Positions 1 to 7,415 of a stretch of 45,321 nt of DNA are shown piece after piece. The stretch is from NCBI GenBank assembly GCA_934661195.1, contig CAKUJD010000012.1, positions 1 through 45,321 of the forward strand. Direction: 5' to 3'. How positions within the stretch are numbered: the first letter of the stretch is position 1; each line of letters begins with the position of its first letter. This DNA is from an uncultured Muribaculaceae bacterium. Lineage in GTDB: Bacteria > Bacteroidota > Bacteroidia > Bacteroidales > Muribaculaceae. A model generated the notes under the pieces. The model did no database searches. It saw only the letters and a list, made by a program, of their open reading frames with translations, and was not told where the DNA came from. Position numbers and translations under genes: made by a program.

Positions 1-33
1 AGAGAAGCAAACTGATTGCTATGACTGATTAGT

Positions 34-80
34 GTTGCCGCCCCATTGCTCAGAAATGAATGCGTGGCGGCAACTTTTTA
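34..80 (+). terminator. Probable intrinsic terminator of the gene left of the window
   Basis: A 9-bp perfect inverted repeat (GTTGCCGCC at 34-42, GGCGGCAAC at 66-74) is followed at once by TTTTTA. The 23-nt loop is longer than usual. It fits the end of a plus-strand gene lying off the left edge, but could also act as an attenuator in the leader of the transporter that starts at 124. Confidence 0.5.
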
Positions 81-123
81 AGATACACTTCACTAAATAA
101 TACAAAAACATTAACCAAAAGAA

Positions 124-1605
124 ATGAAAGAAGACGTTTACAGTTCACTTGGTGGACAACGCTCAAAGTTCATGTCGTGGCAGATTCGCACTATCCTCGT
201 CACTATGGTGGGGTACGCGCTTTTCTACTTCGTGCGCAAGAACTTTTCGCTGGCCATGCCTGGCCTGACGGCAGAGTATGGTATCTCTAACAAGAGCTTC
301 GGCTGGATTCTGTTTGCCGGCTCGCTTGTGTATGGATTCTCACGCTTCATCAACGGCTACCTCGTTGACCGCGTGAAGGGCCGCATTGTGATGGCCGTGG
401 GCCTGCTGCTGTGCGCGCTGTCGAACTTCGCGTTCGGCTTCGGCGCCAACCTTAGCGCGCTCATCACCGGCCAGCAGAACGGCCCCGACATGGTGAACAT
501 GCTCATTATGGTGATGGGTGTGACCATCATCCTCAACCAGTATTTCCAGGGCATGGGTTATCCTCCGTGCGCCCGCATCCTGCCTCACTGGATTCACCCC
601 AGCGAGCTGGCCACAAAGATGAGCATCTGGAACTGCTCGCACTCGGTGGGCGCATCGCTGGCCGTGGTGCTGTGCGGCTACCTGATGGGCACCATGGGCA
701 CCGACATGAGCAACAACCCCGACGTGGTGGCCCGCATCACAGCCAACCTTGGCGGCGACGCCATGGCGGCCCAGCAGGCCGTGCAGTATGCAGCCCACAT
801 CGGCGCTTGGAAGCTCTGCTTCTATGTGCCCGCCTGCCTGGCAGTGTGCGGTGCCATCATGATTTTCCTCACACTGCGCGACGAGCCTAAGGAAGTGGGC
901 CTGCCCGACCTGCCCGGCACCAACCTTGGCGGCCTCAAGGCTGCCGAGAAGAGTGCCAAGGCCCGCAAGAAGTTTGAGAAGGTGATGGTGTGGCGCAACC
1001 GCTGGGTGTGGACATTCTGCATCGCCAACCTGTTTGTGTATGTGGTGCGCATGGGCGTGCTCGACTGGGGCCCGAAGTTCCTCACCGAGAGCCGCGGCCT
1101 CAACATCAAGGACGCTGCCTGGACGGTTGCCGCATTTGAGATTGCCGGCATCGTGGGCACACTGGTGGCAGGCTGGCTCACCGACAAGCTCTTCAAGGGC
1201 AAAGGCCACCGCATGTGCGTGGTGTGCATGCTGGGCGCAGCAGTGTTCATGACCATATTCCGCTTCCTGCCCAACTCGGCCAGCCTCGGCCTGACAGCCG
1301 CCGTGCTGGTGGGCGCAGGCTTCTTCATCTATGGTCCGCAGGCCCTGATCGGCATCGAGCTGGGCAACCAGGCCACCAAGGAGGCTTCGGCGCGCGCCAA
1401 CGGCATCGCCGGCATTCTGGGCTATCTGGGCTCGGGCCTCTCGGGCATCCTGGTGGGCTATGTGGCCGACAGCTATGGCTGGACACACGTGTTTGAGACC
1501 ATCATTGTGGTGGCCGTGATCGGCATGTTTGTGCTCATTTCGATGTGGAACGCTCCGCGCGACGGCTACGAGCGCAGCCAGCAGATCAACTACGACGAAG
1601 ACTAA
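124..1605 (+). CDS. glpT: Glycerol-3-phosphate / organophosphate antiporter, GlpT-UhpT type MFS
   Basis: A 493-residue inner-membrane transporter of the organophosphate:phosphate antiporter family, which brings in glycerol-3-phosphate or a related sugar phosphate in exchange for phosphate. The sequence carries the family's substrate-binding arginines in recognisable settings: YFVRKNFSLAMP (R38, K39) in the first helix, and VYVVRMGVLDWGP (R309) at the start of the second half, matching the two arginines that bind phosphate in E. coli GlpT. About twelve hydrophobic segments are visible, with a charged central loop near residues 255-295. The length is slightly above the usual 450. No TAnnTTTG promoter box is visible in the 44 bp between the upstream hairpin and the ATG. 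GlpT is the best guess; UhpT or PgtP specificity cannot be excluded by eye. Confidence 0.85.
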   Translation: MKEDVYSSLGGQRSKFMSWQIRTILVTMVGYALFYFVRKNFSLAMPGLTAEYGISNKSFGWILFAGSLVYGFSRFINGYLVDRVKGRIVMAVGLLLCALSNFAFGFGANLSALITGQQNGPDMVNMLIMVMGVTIILNQYFQGMGYPPCARILPHWIHPSELATKMSIWNCSHSVGASLAVVLCGYLMGTMGTDMSNNPDVVARITANLGGDAMAAQQAVQYAAHIGAWKLCFYVPACLAVCGAIMIFLTLRDEPKEVGLPDLPGTNLGGLKAAEKSAKARKKFEKVMVWRNRWVWTFCIANLFVYVVRMGVLDWGPKFLTESRGLNIKDAAWTVAAFEIAGIVGTLVAGWLTDKLFKGKGHRMCVVCMLGAAVFMTIFRFLPNSASLGLTAAVLVGAGFFIYGPQALIGIELGNQATKEASARANGIAGILGYLGSGLSGILVGYVADSYGWTHVFETIIVVAVIGMFVLISMWNAPRDGYERSQQINYDED

Positions 1606-1670
1606 GCATCAATCCTAATCTCACGCCCCGGGCCGCTTGCCAGCCCGGGCTTCACGAGACCTAAAAAACG

Positions 1671-1750
1671 AAGGGCGTGGGGAAATTTCAGGAGCGCCCC
1701 ACCGCAGTGGCGGGAGCCGCCGCACGGAATTTTCCCACGTCCTTGTTTTT
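1671..1750 (+). terminator. Intrinsic terminator after the GlpT-type transporter
   Basis: A 17-bp stem (1671-1687 with 1728-1744, two G-U wobbles, otherwise complementary) is followed by GTTTTTATATAT. The 40-nt loop contains a further small GC-rich hairpin. An additional 7-bp hairpin (CCCGGGC at 1627-1633 with 1643-1649) lies just upstream. This separates the transporter gene from the phosphatase gene at 1789. Confidence 0.7.
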
Positions 1751-1788
1751 ATATATGTATTCATACCACTCTAAAATCAAACAAAGCT

Positions 1789-2655
1789 ATGCAATTTGAC
1801 AAATACATGAGCCCCATGAGCGAAGAGAAGCTGATGGAGGCTTGCGCCCGCATCAAGCATGTGGCGCTCGACATGGACGGCACCATCTACATGGGCTCCA
1901 CCCTGTTTCCCTACACCAAAAAGTTTCTTGCCGACCTCACGGCCAACGGCATCACCTACTCATTTCTCACCAACAACCCCACCAAGAGCCACAAGGACTA
2001 TATGGCCAAACTCGAAAAGCTGGGCATTGAGTGCACCGACGAGCAGATGTACACCTCATCGATAGCCACCATCGACTACATAAAGCAGCACTATCCGCAG
2101 GCCAAGCGCCTCTTCACCCTGGGCACGCCCAGCATGCAGGAGGAATTCCGCAAGGCAGGCTTCGAACTGTGTGCCGACGACCCCAACGACCGTCCCGACG
2201 TGCTGGTGGTGGCATTCGACACCACACTGGTGTATTCGCGCCTGTGCCGCGCCACATGGTGGGCGTCGAAGGCCGACATCCCCTACATTGCCACCAACCC
2301 CGACTGGGTGTGCCCCACCGACCAGGAGGTGATACTGGTGGACTGCGGCTCGATATGCAAGGCCATTGAAGGCGCGTCGAAGCGCGTGCCCGACGTGGTG
2401 ATAGGCAAGCCCAACCCCAACATGCTATACTGCATCCGCGACAAGCGCGGCCTCAAGAGCGAGGAGCTGGCCATGGTGGGCGACCGCATCTACACCGACG
2501 TGAAGACGGCGCAGAACGCCGGTTCGCTGGGCGTGCTGGTGCTTTCGGGCGAAACCACACTCGAAACCGCCGTGGCAAGCAATCCGCAGCCCGACATCAC
2601 CGCCCTCAACATCGAGGAGTTTGGCCGCCTGCTGCTGAAGTCGCGCGGCAAATAA
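1789..2655 (+). CDS. HAD-IIA family phosphatase (NagD / phosphoglycolate-glycerol-phosphate phosphatase type)
   Basis: A 288-residue cytoplasmic phosphatase with the complete HAD catalytic set. Motif I is LDMDGT, with nucleophile D28 and acid D30. Motif II is LTNN (T61, N62, N63), motif III lysine is in IGKPNP (K207), and motif IV is GDRIYTD (D232, D237). The cap domain between about residues 85 and 190 is of the C2 kind found in NagD, PLP phosphatase and glycerol-3-phosphate phosphatase. Its position after a GlpT-type transporter suggests it could dephosphorylate glycerol-3-phosphate or a similar small phosphate ester, but HAD-IIA enzymes are promiscuous and a strong terminator stands between the two genes. 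There is no signal peptide. No consensus promoter is visible upstream. Confidence 0.85.
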   Translation: MQFDKYMSPMSEEKLMEACARIKHVALDMDGTIYMGSTLFPYTKKFLADLTANGITYSFLTNNPTKSHKDYMAKLEKLGIECTDEQMYTSSIATIDYIKQHYPQAKRLFTLGTPSMQEEFRKAGFELCADDPNDRPDVLVVAFDTTLVYSRLCRATWWASKADIPYIATNPDWVCPTDQEVILVDCGSICKAIEGASKRVPDVVIGKPNPNMLYCIRDKRGLKSEELAMVGDRIYTDVKTAQNAGSLGVLVLSGETTLETAVASNPQPDITALNIEEFGRLLLKSRGK

Positions 2656-2812
2656 CGCCTGTTGAGAGCATTTCAACGCATTGGCAGCACGGCTGTGCTA
2701 AAGCATATTAACCGGGCAGCGCCGCTTTTCGCCTATCCATTTTAACAAAAAAGTATAAAACGGACGAAAATTGGCTTTAAATGCTCATAAATGTAAAAAA
2801 AAGTTGGAAAAA

Positions 2813-2844
2813 TTTGGCCATATGCGGAATTTGCTCTATTTTTA
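2813..2844 (+). promoter_or_regulatory. Bacteroidetes-type promoter for the porin-propeller operon
   Basis: TTTG at 2813-2816, a 20-bp spacer, then TATTTTTA at 2837-2844, one base from the TAnnTTTG -7 consensus. The predicted start near 2852 leaves an AT-rich leader of about 80 nt before the porin ATG. Confidence 0.5.
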
Positions 2845-2929
2845 CGCTATGAAAGTTTTAGAGAGCTAAAACCAAATTAACTGCAACTGATAAATTATAT
2901 TTTATATCCCTAATTAATTACATTTGTTT

Positions 2930-4099
2930 ATGAAACGATTTTTATCTGTAATGATTGGTTGCGCTGCGCTGGCTTGCCCGGCATTCGCAGCTGAAGTGAG
3001 CGCCCCCGAGGCTGCTCCCGAGGCATCTGCTGAGGCAGCTGCCGCTCCCCAAGAGTCGACTTGGCAGAAGGTGCTTGCACACATGCCCAAGATTTCTGGT
3101 TACCTGCAGACAGGCTGGAACTTCACCAGCAACAAGAACAGCTCTTCTTCTTCGTTCCAGGCTAAGCGTCTCCGCTTAATCATGGACGGCAACGTGAGCG
3201 AGAAGGTTGACTTCCGCCTGCAAATCGAGGCCTTCAACGGCATCGCCGGCTCAACCAACGGCAACGGCCAGAAGAACATCCAGGTGATGGACGCATTCGC
3301 AACTTGGAAGATTGCTCCCGAGTTCAAGATCCGCGCCGGTCAATTCTACACTCCAATGGGCTATGAGAACTACGACATCTCGCCCGCAACTCTGGAGACT
3401 GTGGACTTCTCTAACATCGTTTACCGCATTGCCTGCCGCAACCCCTACGAATACAACTTTGTGGACTACGGCCGCGACCTGGGCGTTATGCTCATCGGTG
3501 ACATCGGCGACAGCGGCGAAGGCTACCGCTACTTCCACTACGACTTTGCTGTGACCAACGGCTCGATTCCCTGCAAGGACGACCGCAACAACAGCAAGGA
3601 CATTATTGCCAGCGTGACAATCCGTCCGTTCAAGAACTTCAACGTTAAGGCCACCTACAACTGGGGTGAGTATTCATCGCAGGCTCTGGCTGGCGGCAAT
3701 GGCGTTGGCGAAGGCAAATACAACCCGATGCACCGCTTCGTGGCAGGCGCATGGTATAACGACCCCAACGGTCTTGACCTGCGCGCTGAATACGGCTTCG
3801 CAAAGTCGAGCAAGAACGGCAACGACGTGGTTAAAGAGCAGGGCGCATATGTGTTCGCCGGCTACCACGCAGGCAAGTTCCTTCCCCTCGTTCGCTGGGA
3901 CATGTATAAGGACGATATGAACAAGCTGACTGCCGGTGCCAACTACAACCGCGTGCTCGTGGGCTGCACCTACCAGCTGTTCAAGAACGTGAAGATCCAG
4001 CTCAACTATGGCCACTTCTTCTACAACAGCGACGTTGAGAAGGCCGTTGGCTACAAGGGCAGCGAGCAGGTTCAACTCATGGGCCTCTTCAAGTTCTAA
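2930..4099 (+). CDS. OprO/OprP-like phosphate-selective porin
   Basis: An outer-membrane beta-barrel of 389 residues. It starts with a clear signal peptide (MKRFLSVMIGCAALACPAFA), then an Ala/Pro/Glu-rich linker to about residue 45. The barrel follows, with alternating aromatic and polar strands (SGYLQTGWNF, KIRAGQFYTPMGYEN) and a terminal phenylalanine in LMGLFKF typical of outer-membrane proteins. The pattern FKIRAGQF..PMGYEN followed by a conserved arginine-rich stretch is characteristic of the OprO/OprP family, whose named members pass phosphate or polyphosphate; specificity here is not proved. I chose the ATG at 2930 because it begins the signal peptide; an in-frame ATG at 2924 would add two residues. 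It shares a transcription unit with the propeller gene 99 bp downstream. Confidence 0.8.
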   Translation: MKRFLSVMIGCAALACPAFAAEVSAPEAAPEASAEAAAAPQESTWQKVLAHMPKISGYLQTGWNFTSNKNSSSSSFQAKRLRLIMDGNVSEKVDFRLQIEAFNGIAGSTNGNGQKNIQVMDAFATWKIAPEFKIRAGQFYTPMGYENYDISPATLETVDFSNIVYRIACRNPYEYNFVDYGRDLGVMLIGDIGDSGEGYRYFHYDFAVTNGSIPCKDDRNNSKDIIASVTIRPFKNFNVKATYNWGEYSSQALAGGNGVGEGKYNPMHRFVAGAWYNDPNGLDLRAEYGFAKSSKNGNDVVKEQGAYVFAGYHAGKFLPLVRWDMYKDDMNKLTAGANYNRVLVGCTYQLFKNVKIQLNYGHFFYNSDVEKAVGYKGSEQVQLMGLFKF

Positions 4100-4198
4100 T
4101 TTTAAAAACAAATCCAAACCGACAAGATTGCTAATTAAGTTCTCAAACTTAACTTACAATATTATTAACAACCAACTAATTAAACAAAGACAAGCGTT

Positions 4199-5182
4199 AT
4201 GAAAAAGTTAATGTTTATTTTGGCTGCCGCTTGCTTAGCAGGCACAGTTGCAAACGCTCAGCACCTGGGCACAGAGTATCGTCTGAAGAAAGTGGTAGAG
4301 GTTCCTGGCCGTCAGGGCATCGCCGCTGACAAGAACTTCTTCTATGTGAGCGACACTCGTGGTCTGTACAAGTTCGACCACAACTGGAATCTGGTTGCTA
4401 AGCGCGTTCAGACTAAGTCTGACCCCCTGTTCCCGCATCCCGAGCAGGCCAACCACTTTGGCGACATCGACGTATACGATGGCAAGATCTACACCGGCAA
4501 CGAGAAGTTTGAGTTCGGCCGTGGCCAGAACATCGCCGTCAGCGTGTATGACGCCAACACTCTGAAATGGATCAAGGATATTCCATGGTGCGCAGAATCA
4601 GGCCAAGTAGAGGTGTCTGGTCTTGCAGTTGACCGTGAGAAGAACCTCATCTGGATGAGTGACTGGGTGGACAGCCGCTATGTATATGCTTACAGCCTGG
4701 AGACTGGCAAGTACTACACCAAGATGCAGTGCCGTCCTACTCCTTACTGGTGCCAGGGTATTTACATTGCCGATGGCAAGATGCTCTTCTCTGCTGACGA
4801 CGGTGAGTCGGCTTACGGCATTGCAGACTGCATCTACATTGCCGACGTGAGCAATGTTCCCTACACTGGTCTGAAAGATGGTACTGAGGTCGTTAAGGAG
4901 ACTCCGTTCTCTGTGAAGCTCGAAAACGGCAAGCCCGTTATGCGCACTGGCAAGATTGCCGCTGGCGCAATCGCTGGCAAGCTGTCGCTCTTCCGTGAGA
5001 TGACTGACTTCCGCCGCGCTGGTGAGATCGAAGGTCTGACCGTAGATCCCAACACCGACGACCTGCTCGTGCTCAACAACCGTGGTACTCAGATTTGCCT
5101 TGGCATGTCGCTCGCTCCGTTCAGCGAAGAGGGTTACACTAAGGAGATCCACGAGGTTTACGTTTACGAGAAAGTTAAATAA
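4199..5182 (+). CDS. Secreted beta-propeller protein, SdiA-regulated / phytase-like type
   Basis: 327 residues with a signal peptide (MKKLMFILAAACLAGTVANA) and no lipobox. The rest reads as repeated four-stranded blades: GIAADKNFFYVSDTRGLYKFD, HFGDIDVYDGKIYTGN, EVSGLAVDREKNLIWMSDW and EIEGLTVDPNTDDLLVLNN. The EGL...DP...LLVL pattern resembles the SdiA-regulated and phytase-like six-bladed propellers, whose activities are mostly unknown. The gene follows the porin in the same direction and ends at a strong terminator, so the two are probably co-expressed in the cell envelope. A role in binding or hydrolysing a phosphate-containing substrate is possible because of that neighbour, but no catalytic residues can be assigned by eye. 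Confidence 0.65.
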   Translation: MKKLMFILAAACLAGTVANAQHLGTEYRLKKVVEVPGRQGIAADKNFFYVSDTRGLYKFDHNWNLVAKRVQTKSDPLFPHPEQANHFGDIDVYDGKIYTGNEKFEFGRGQNIAVSVYDANTLKWIKDIPWCAESGQVEVSGLAVDREKNLIWMSDWVDSRYVYAYSLETGKYYTKMQCRPTPYWCQGIYIADGKMLFSADDGESAYGIADCIYIADVSNVPYTGLKDGTEVVKETPFSVKLENGKPVMRTGKIAAGAIAGKLSLFREMTDFRRAGEIEGLTVDPNTDDLLVLNNRGTQICLGMSLAPFSEEGYTKEIHEVYVYEKVK

Positions 5183-5254
5183 TCATCTTGTGTGTAATGC
5201 TTCGTAGAAAGTCGAGCATACAACAATAGGATTATTATATAAATTTTAATGGGG

Positions 5255-5290
5255 TGTGTCCTGCACGTGAGTGTAGGACACATTTTTTTT
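5255..5290 (+). terminator. Intrinsic terminator closing the porin-propeller operon
   Basis: A perfect 8-bp stem (TGTGTCCT at 5255-5262 with AGGACACA at 5275-5282), a 12-nt loop, then eight T residues (5283-5290). A classic rho-independent terminator. Confidence 0.85.
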
Positions 5291-5327
5291 GCCACGGCCG
5301 CCTGCGGTGATTTTGCTTCAGTTTTCG

Positions 5328-5335
5328 TATCTTTG
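5328..5335 (+). promoter_or_regulatory. -7 box of the TPR/HTH regulator gene
   Basis: TATCTTTG is an exact match to the Bacteroidetes TAnnTTTG -7 box, 42 bp before the chosen ATG at 5378. No TTTG is found 19-21 bp further upstream, so promoter strength may depend on another factor. Confidence 0.45.
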
Positions 5336-5377
5336 TGGCATAGAAGCTGTACACAACCGCTATACACACAGCAATTG

Positions 5378-7153
5378 ATGAGGAGATTAGCCATATTAGT
5401 CCTGCTGCTGCTCGCCGCCACAGCGCGGTGCGCGGCGGTCGACGTGCATGCCCAGCTCACCAGCATAGGGAGGCAGTGCGCAGCATGCGGCATAAAGGGC
5501 AGCAGGCAGGCTGCACCGGTCGACTCGCTGCTGCGCATGCAGCCGAGCAAGGTGAGCCGAGAGGCTATGCTGAAAGCAGTGTATGACGTGATGGCAAGCC
5601 TGAACCGCAGCCAGCAATACAGCCAGTGCGTGAGGCTTGGGTCGGCTGTGGTGCCTCAGCTAAGCGAAGGCAACGGCAGCAAGGAGGAGCTGCAATACTA
5701 CATCTACATGCTCGACGAGCTTGGGGCGGCATGCAGCAGCACGGGATTGCTGTCGGAGCTGTGCGACACCTACAACCGCGCCCTGAGCATAGCCAAAACA
5801 CACGGCATGAAGGCAGAGGAGGCTGTGCTGCTCAACAATCTGGGCACAATGTATTCGGGCCAGGGCGACCATGGCAAGGCCGAAAGCTGCCTGCGCCAAG
5901 CCATTAAGATAAACGAGGCCGCCGGCAACCGCGAGAGGCTGATGGTGAACTACAACAACCTGTCGGGCGACATGGTGGCACGCGGCAGCCTCGACAAGGG
6001 TCTTGAACTGGCCTATCTGGCCCTGCACCAGCTCGACGGACTGAGCCAGCCCGACCTTGAGATGCTGATGAGGCGCAACATAGCCAGCATCTACCGAAAG
6101 CAGGGTCAGCCTCAGATGGCCCTTGAGATGACCAGCAAAATAGCCGACTACCAGCAGCGGCACGGCCAGCTGATGTATCTGAGCGACACCTACCGCCTGA
6201 TGGGCGCAATATATGCCGACATGGGGCAGGCAGGCCAGGCACGCAGCTACTACGAGAAGGCGCTGGCAGTAAACGGCGGCGCCGCCACAGTGGAGCAGCG
6301 CATCGTGCTGCTGGGGGCCCTGGCCGACATCTGCGCCGCGCAGCACGACTACACGGCAGCCTACACCGCCATGAAGCAGCGCTCGGCCCTGCACGACTCG
6401 GTGGCTTCAGCCGAAAACGCCAGCCGCACACGCGTGATCGAGAACCTATATGCCAGCGAGCAGTCGCTGCTGCAACGCATCGACACGCTGCGCACATGGC
6501 GCGCCGCCCTGCTGTGGGCGCTGGCACTGGCCGTTGTGTCCGCCGCTGCCGCCATCTACTTCATCATCAGGACAACACGCATGCGAATGCGCAAGAAGTT
6601 TTCCATTATGCAGCAGGCGACCAACAGCGACGGCCAGCTGATGCGCCAGCTGCGCGAGCAGCACGCGGCCGAAGTGGCACAACTCAATCAGCGCATCGCT
6701 CAGCTCGAAGACGAGGCGCGCCACACTGCCGCCGCCGGGATGACACGCAGCATCGCCGCCATGCACAACGGCGAATACATCAGCGAACTCAACAGCCAAC
6801 TGAAGGCGGCTTTGCTGAAGTTAAACCCCAAAAACACCGAGGCCCGCACCGCGGTGCGCAGCGTGCTTGCACTCATCGCAAGCTATGAAAGCGGTTATTC
6901 GGCCGAAGAGTTCCGCGAGATATTCGACAAGGTGTATCCGTCGTTTTTCGACAATCTGTTTGAACGCGTGGGTGAACTCACGCCAAAGGAAATGCGCCTG
7001 TGCGCGCTCATCCGCCTTGGGCTGTCGACCAAGAGCATTGCCGACATCACATTCCGCGAAGTGCGCAGCGTGGAGTCGGCACGCAACCGCCTGCGCAAGA
7101 AATTCGGCCTGAAGCAGCAAGACAGCCTTGTTACATTTTTGCATCAATTCTAG
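5378..7153 (+). CDS. Membrane-spanning TPR regulator with C-terminal LuxR-like HTH
   Basis: 591 residues. A signal peptide or N-terminal anchor (MRRLAILVLLLLAATARC) is followed by tetratricopeptide repeats to about residue 370. Clear repeats include AVLLNNLGTMYSGQGDHGKAESCLRQAIKIN and TYRLMGAIYADMGQAGQARSYYEKAL. One transmembrane helix spans about residues 374-396, then a charged coiled coil at about 410-455. The C terminus (about 534-580) holds a LuxR/GerE-like helix-turn-helix with LTPKEMRLCALIRLGLSTKSIA. Predicted topology is periplasmic TPR and cytoplasmic HTH, so it could act as a one-protein membrane sensor and regulator, a layout known in Bacteroidetes. The frame is open upstream to 5249, but that start would lie inside the preceding terminator; 5378 starts the signal peptide and follows a consensus -7 box. 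The T9SS surface-protein gene downstream is a possible target. Confidence 0.75.
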   Translation: MRRLAILVLLLLAATARCAAVDVHAQLTSIGRQCAACGIKGSRQAAPVDSLLRMQPSKVSREAMLKAVYDVMASLNRSQQYSQCVRLGSAVVPQLSEGNGSKEELQYYIYMLDELGAACSSTGLLSELCDTYNRALSIAKTHGMKAEEAVLLNNLGTMYSGQGDHGKAESCLRQAIKINEAAGNRERLMVNYNNLSGDMVARGSLDKGLELAYLALHQLDGLSQPDLEMLMRRNIASIYRKQGQPQMALEMTSKIADYQQRHGQLMYLSDTYRLMGAIYADMGQAGQARSYYEKALAVNGGAATVEQRIVLLGALADICAAQHDYTAAYTAMKQRSALHDSVASAENASRTRVIENLYASEQSLLQRIDTLRTWRAALLWALALAVVSAAAAIYFIIRTTRMRMRKKFSIMQQATNSDGQLMRQLREQHAAEVAQLNQRIAQLEDEARHTAAAGMTRSIAAMHNGEYISELNSQLKAALLKLNPKNTEARTAVRSVLALIASYESGYSAEEFREIFDKVYPSFFDNLFERVGELTPKEMRLCALIRLGLSTKSIADITFREVRSVESARNRLRKKFGLKQQDSLVTFLHQF

Positions 7154-7372
7154 CCACATAACAAACTAATCGAAGCTTATAAACAACATTTAATTTAAAT
7201 CTATCATCGGTTTCTAAATTTTTATTTTACTTTTGTTGCTGTCGAAGCGGAGCTATTAAGTGCTGCATTTCAAGCATATACACTGTGGTGCAGTGGTAAT
7301 TGTCGGTGCAGCGTGAAAGGCACGCAGTAGTTATTGCATGGCTCAAAGCCAACCAGTTGACACAATATTGCC

Positions 7373-7380
7373 TAATTTTG
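7373..7380 (+). promoter_or_regulatory. -7 box of the large T9SS-type surface protein gene
   Basis: TAATTTTG matches TAnnTTTG exactly, 35 bp before the ATG at 7416. A TTGACA lies at 7357-7362, too close to be the -33 box, and no TTTG stands at the normal distance. The gap 7154-7415 holds nothing else recognisable. Confidence 0.45.
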
Positions 7381-7415
7381 CAGCAAAAAGACACAATCCA
7401 TAATTTCATTGAAAC

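Noticed and set aside
5249..5377. A 43-residue longer start for the TPR regulator
   Set aside because: The upstream ATG lies just before the operon terminator at 5255-5290, and the promoter -7 box at 5328 would be inside the coding region. The signal peptide begins at 5378.
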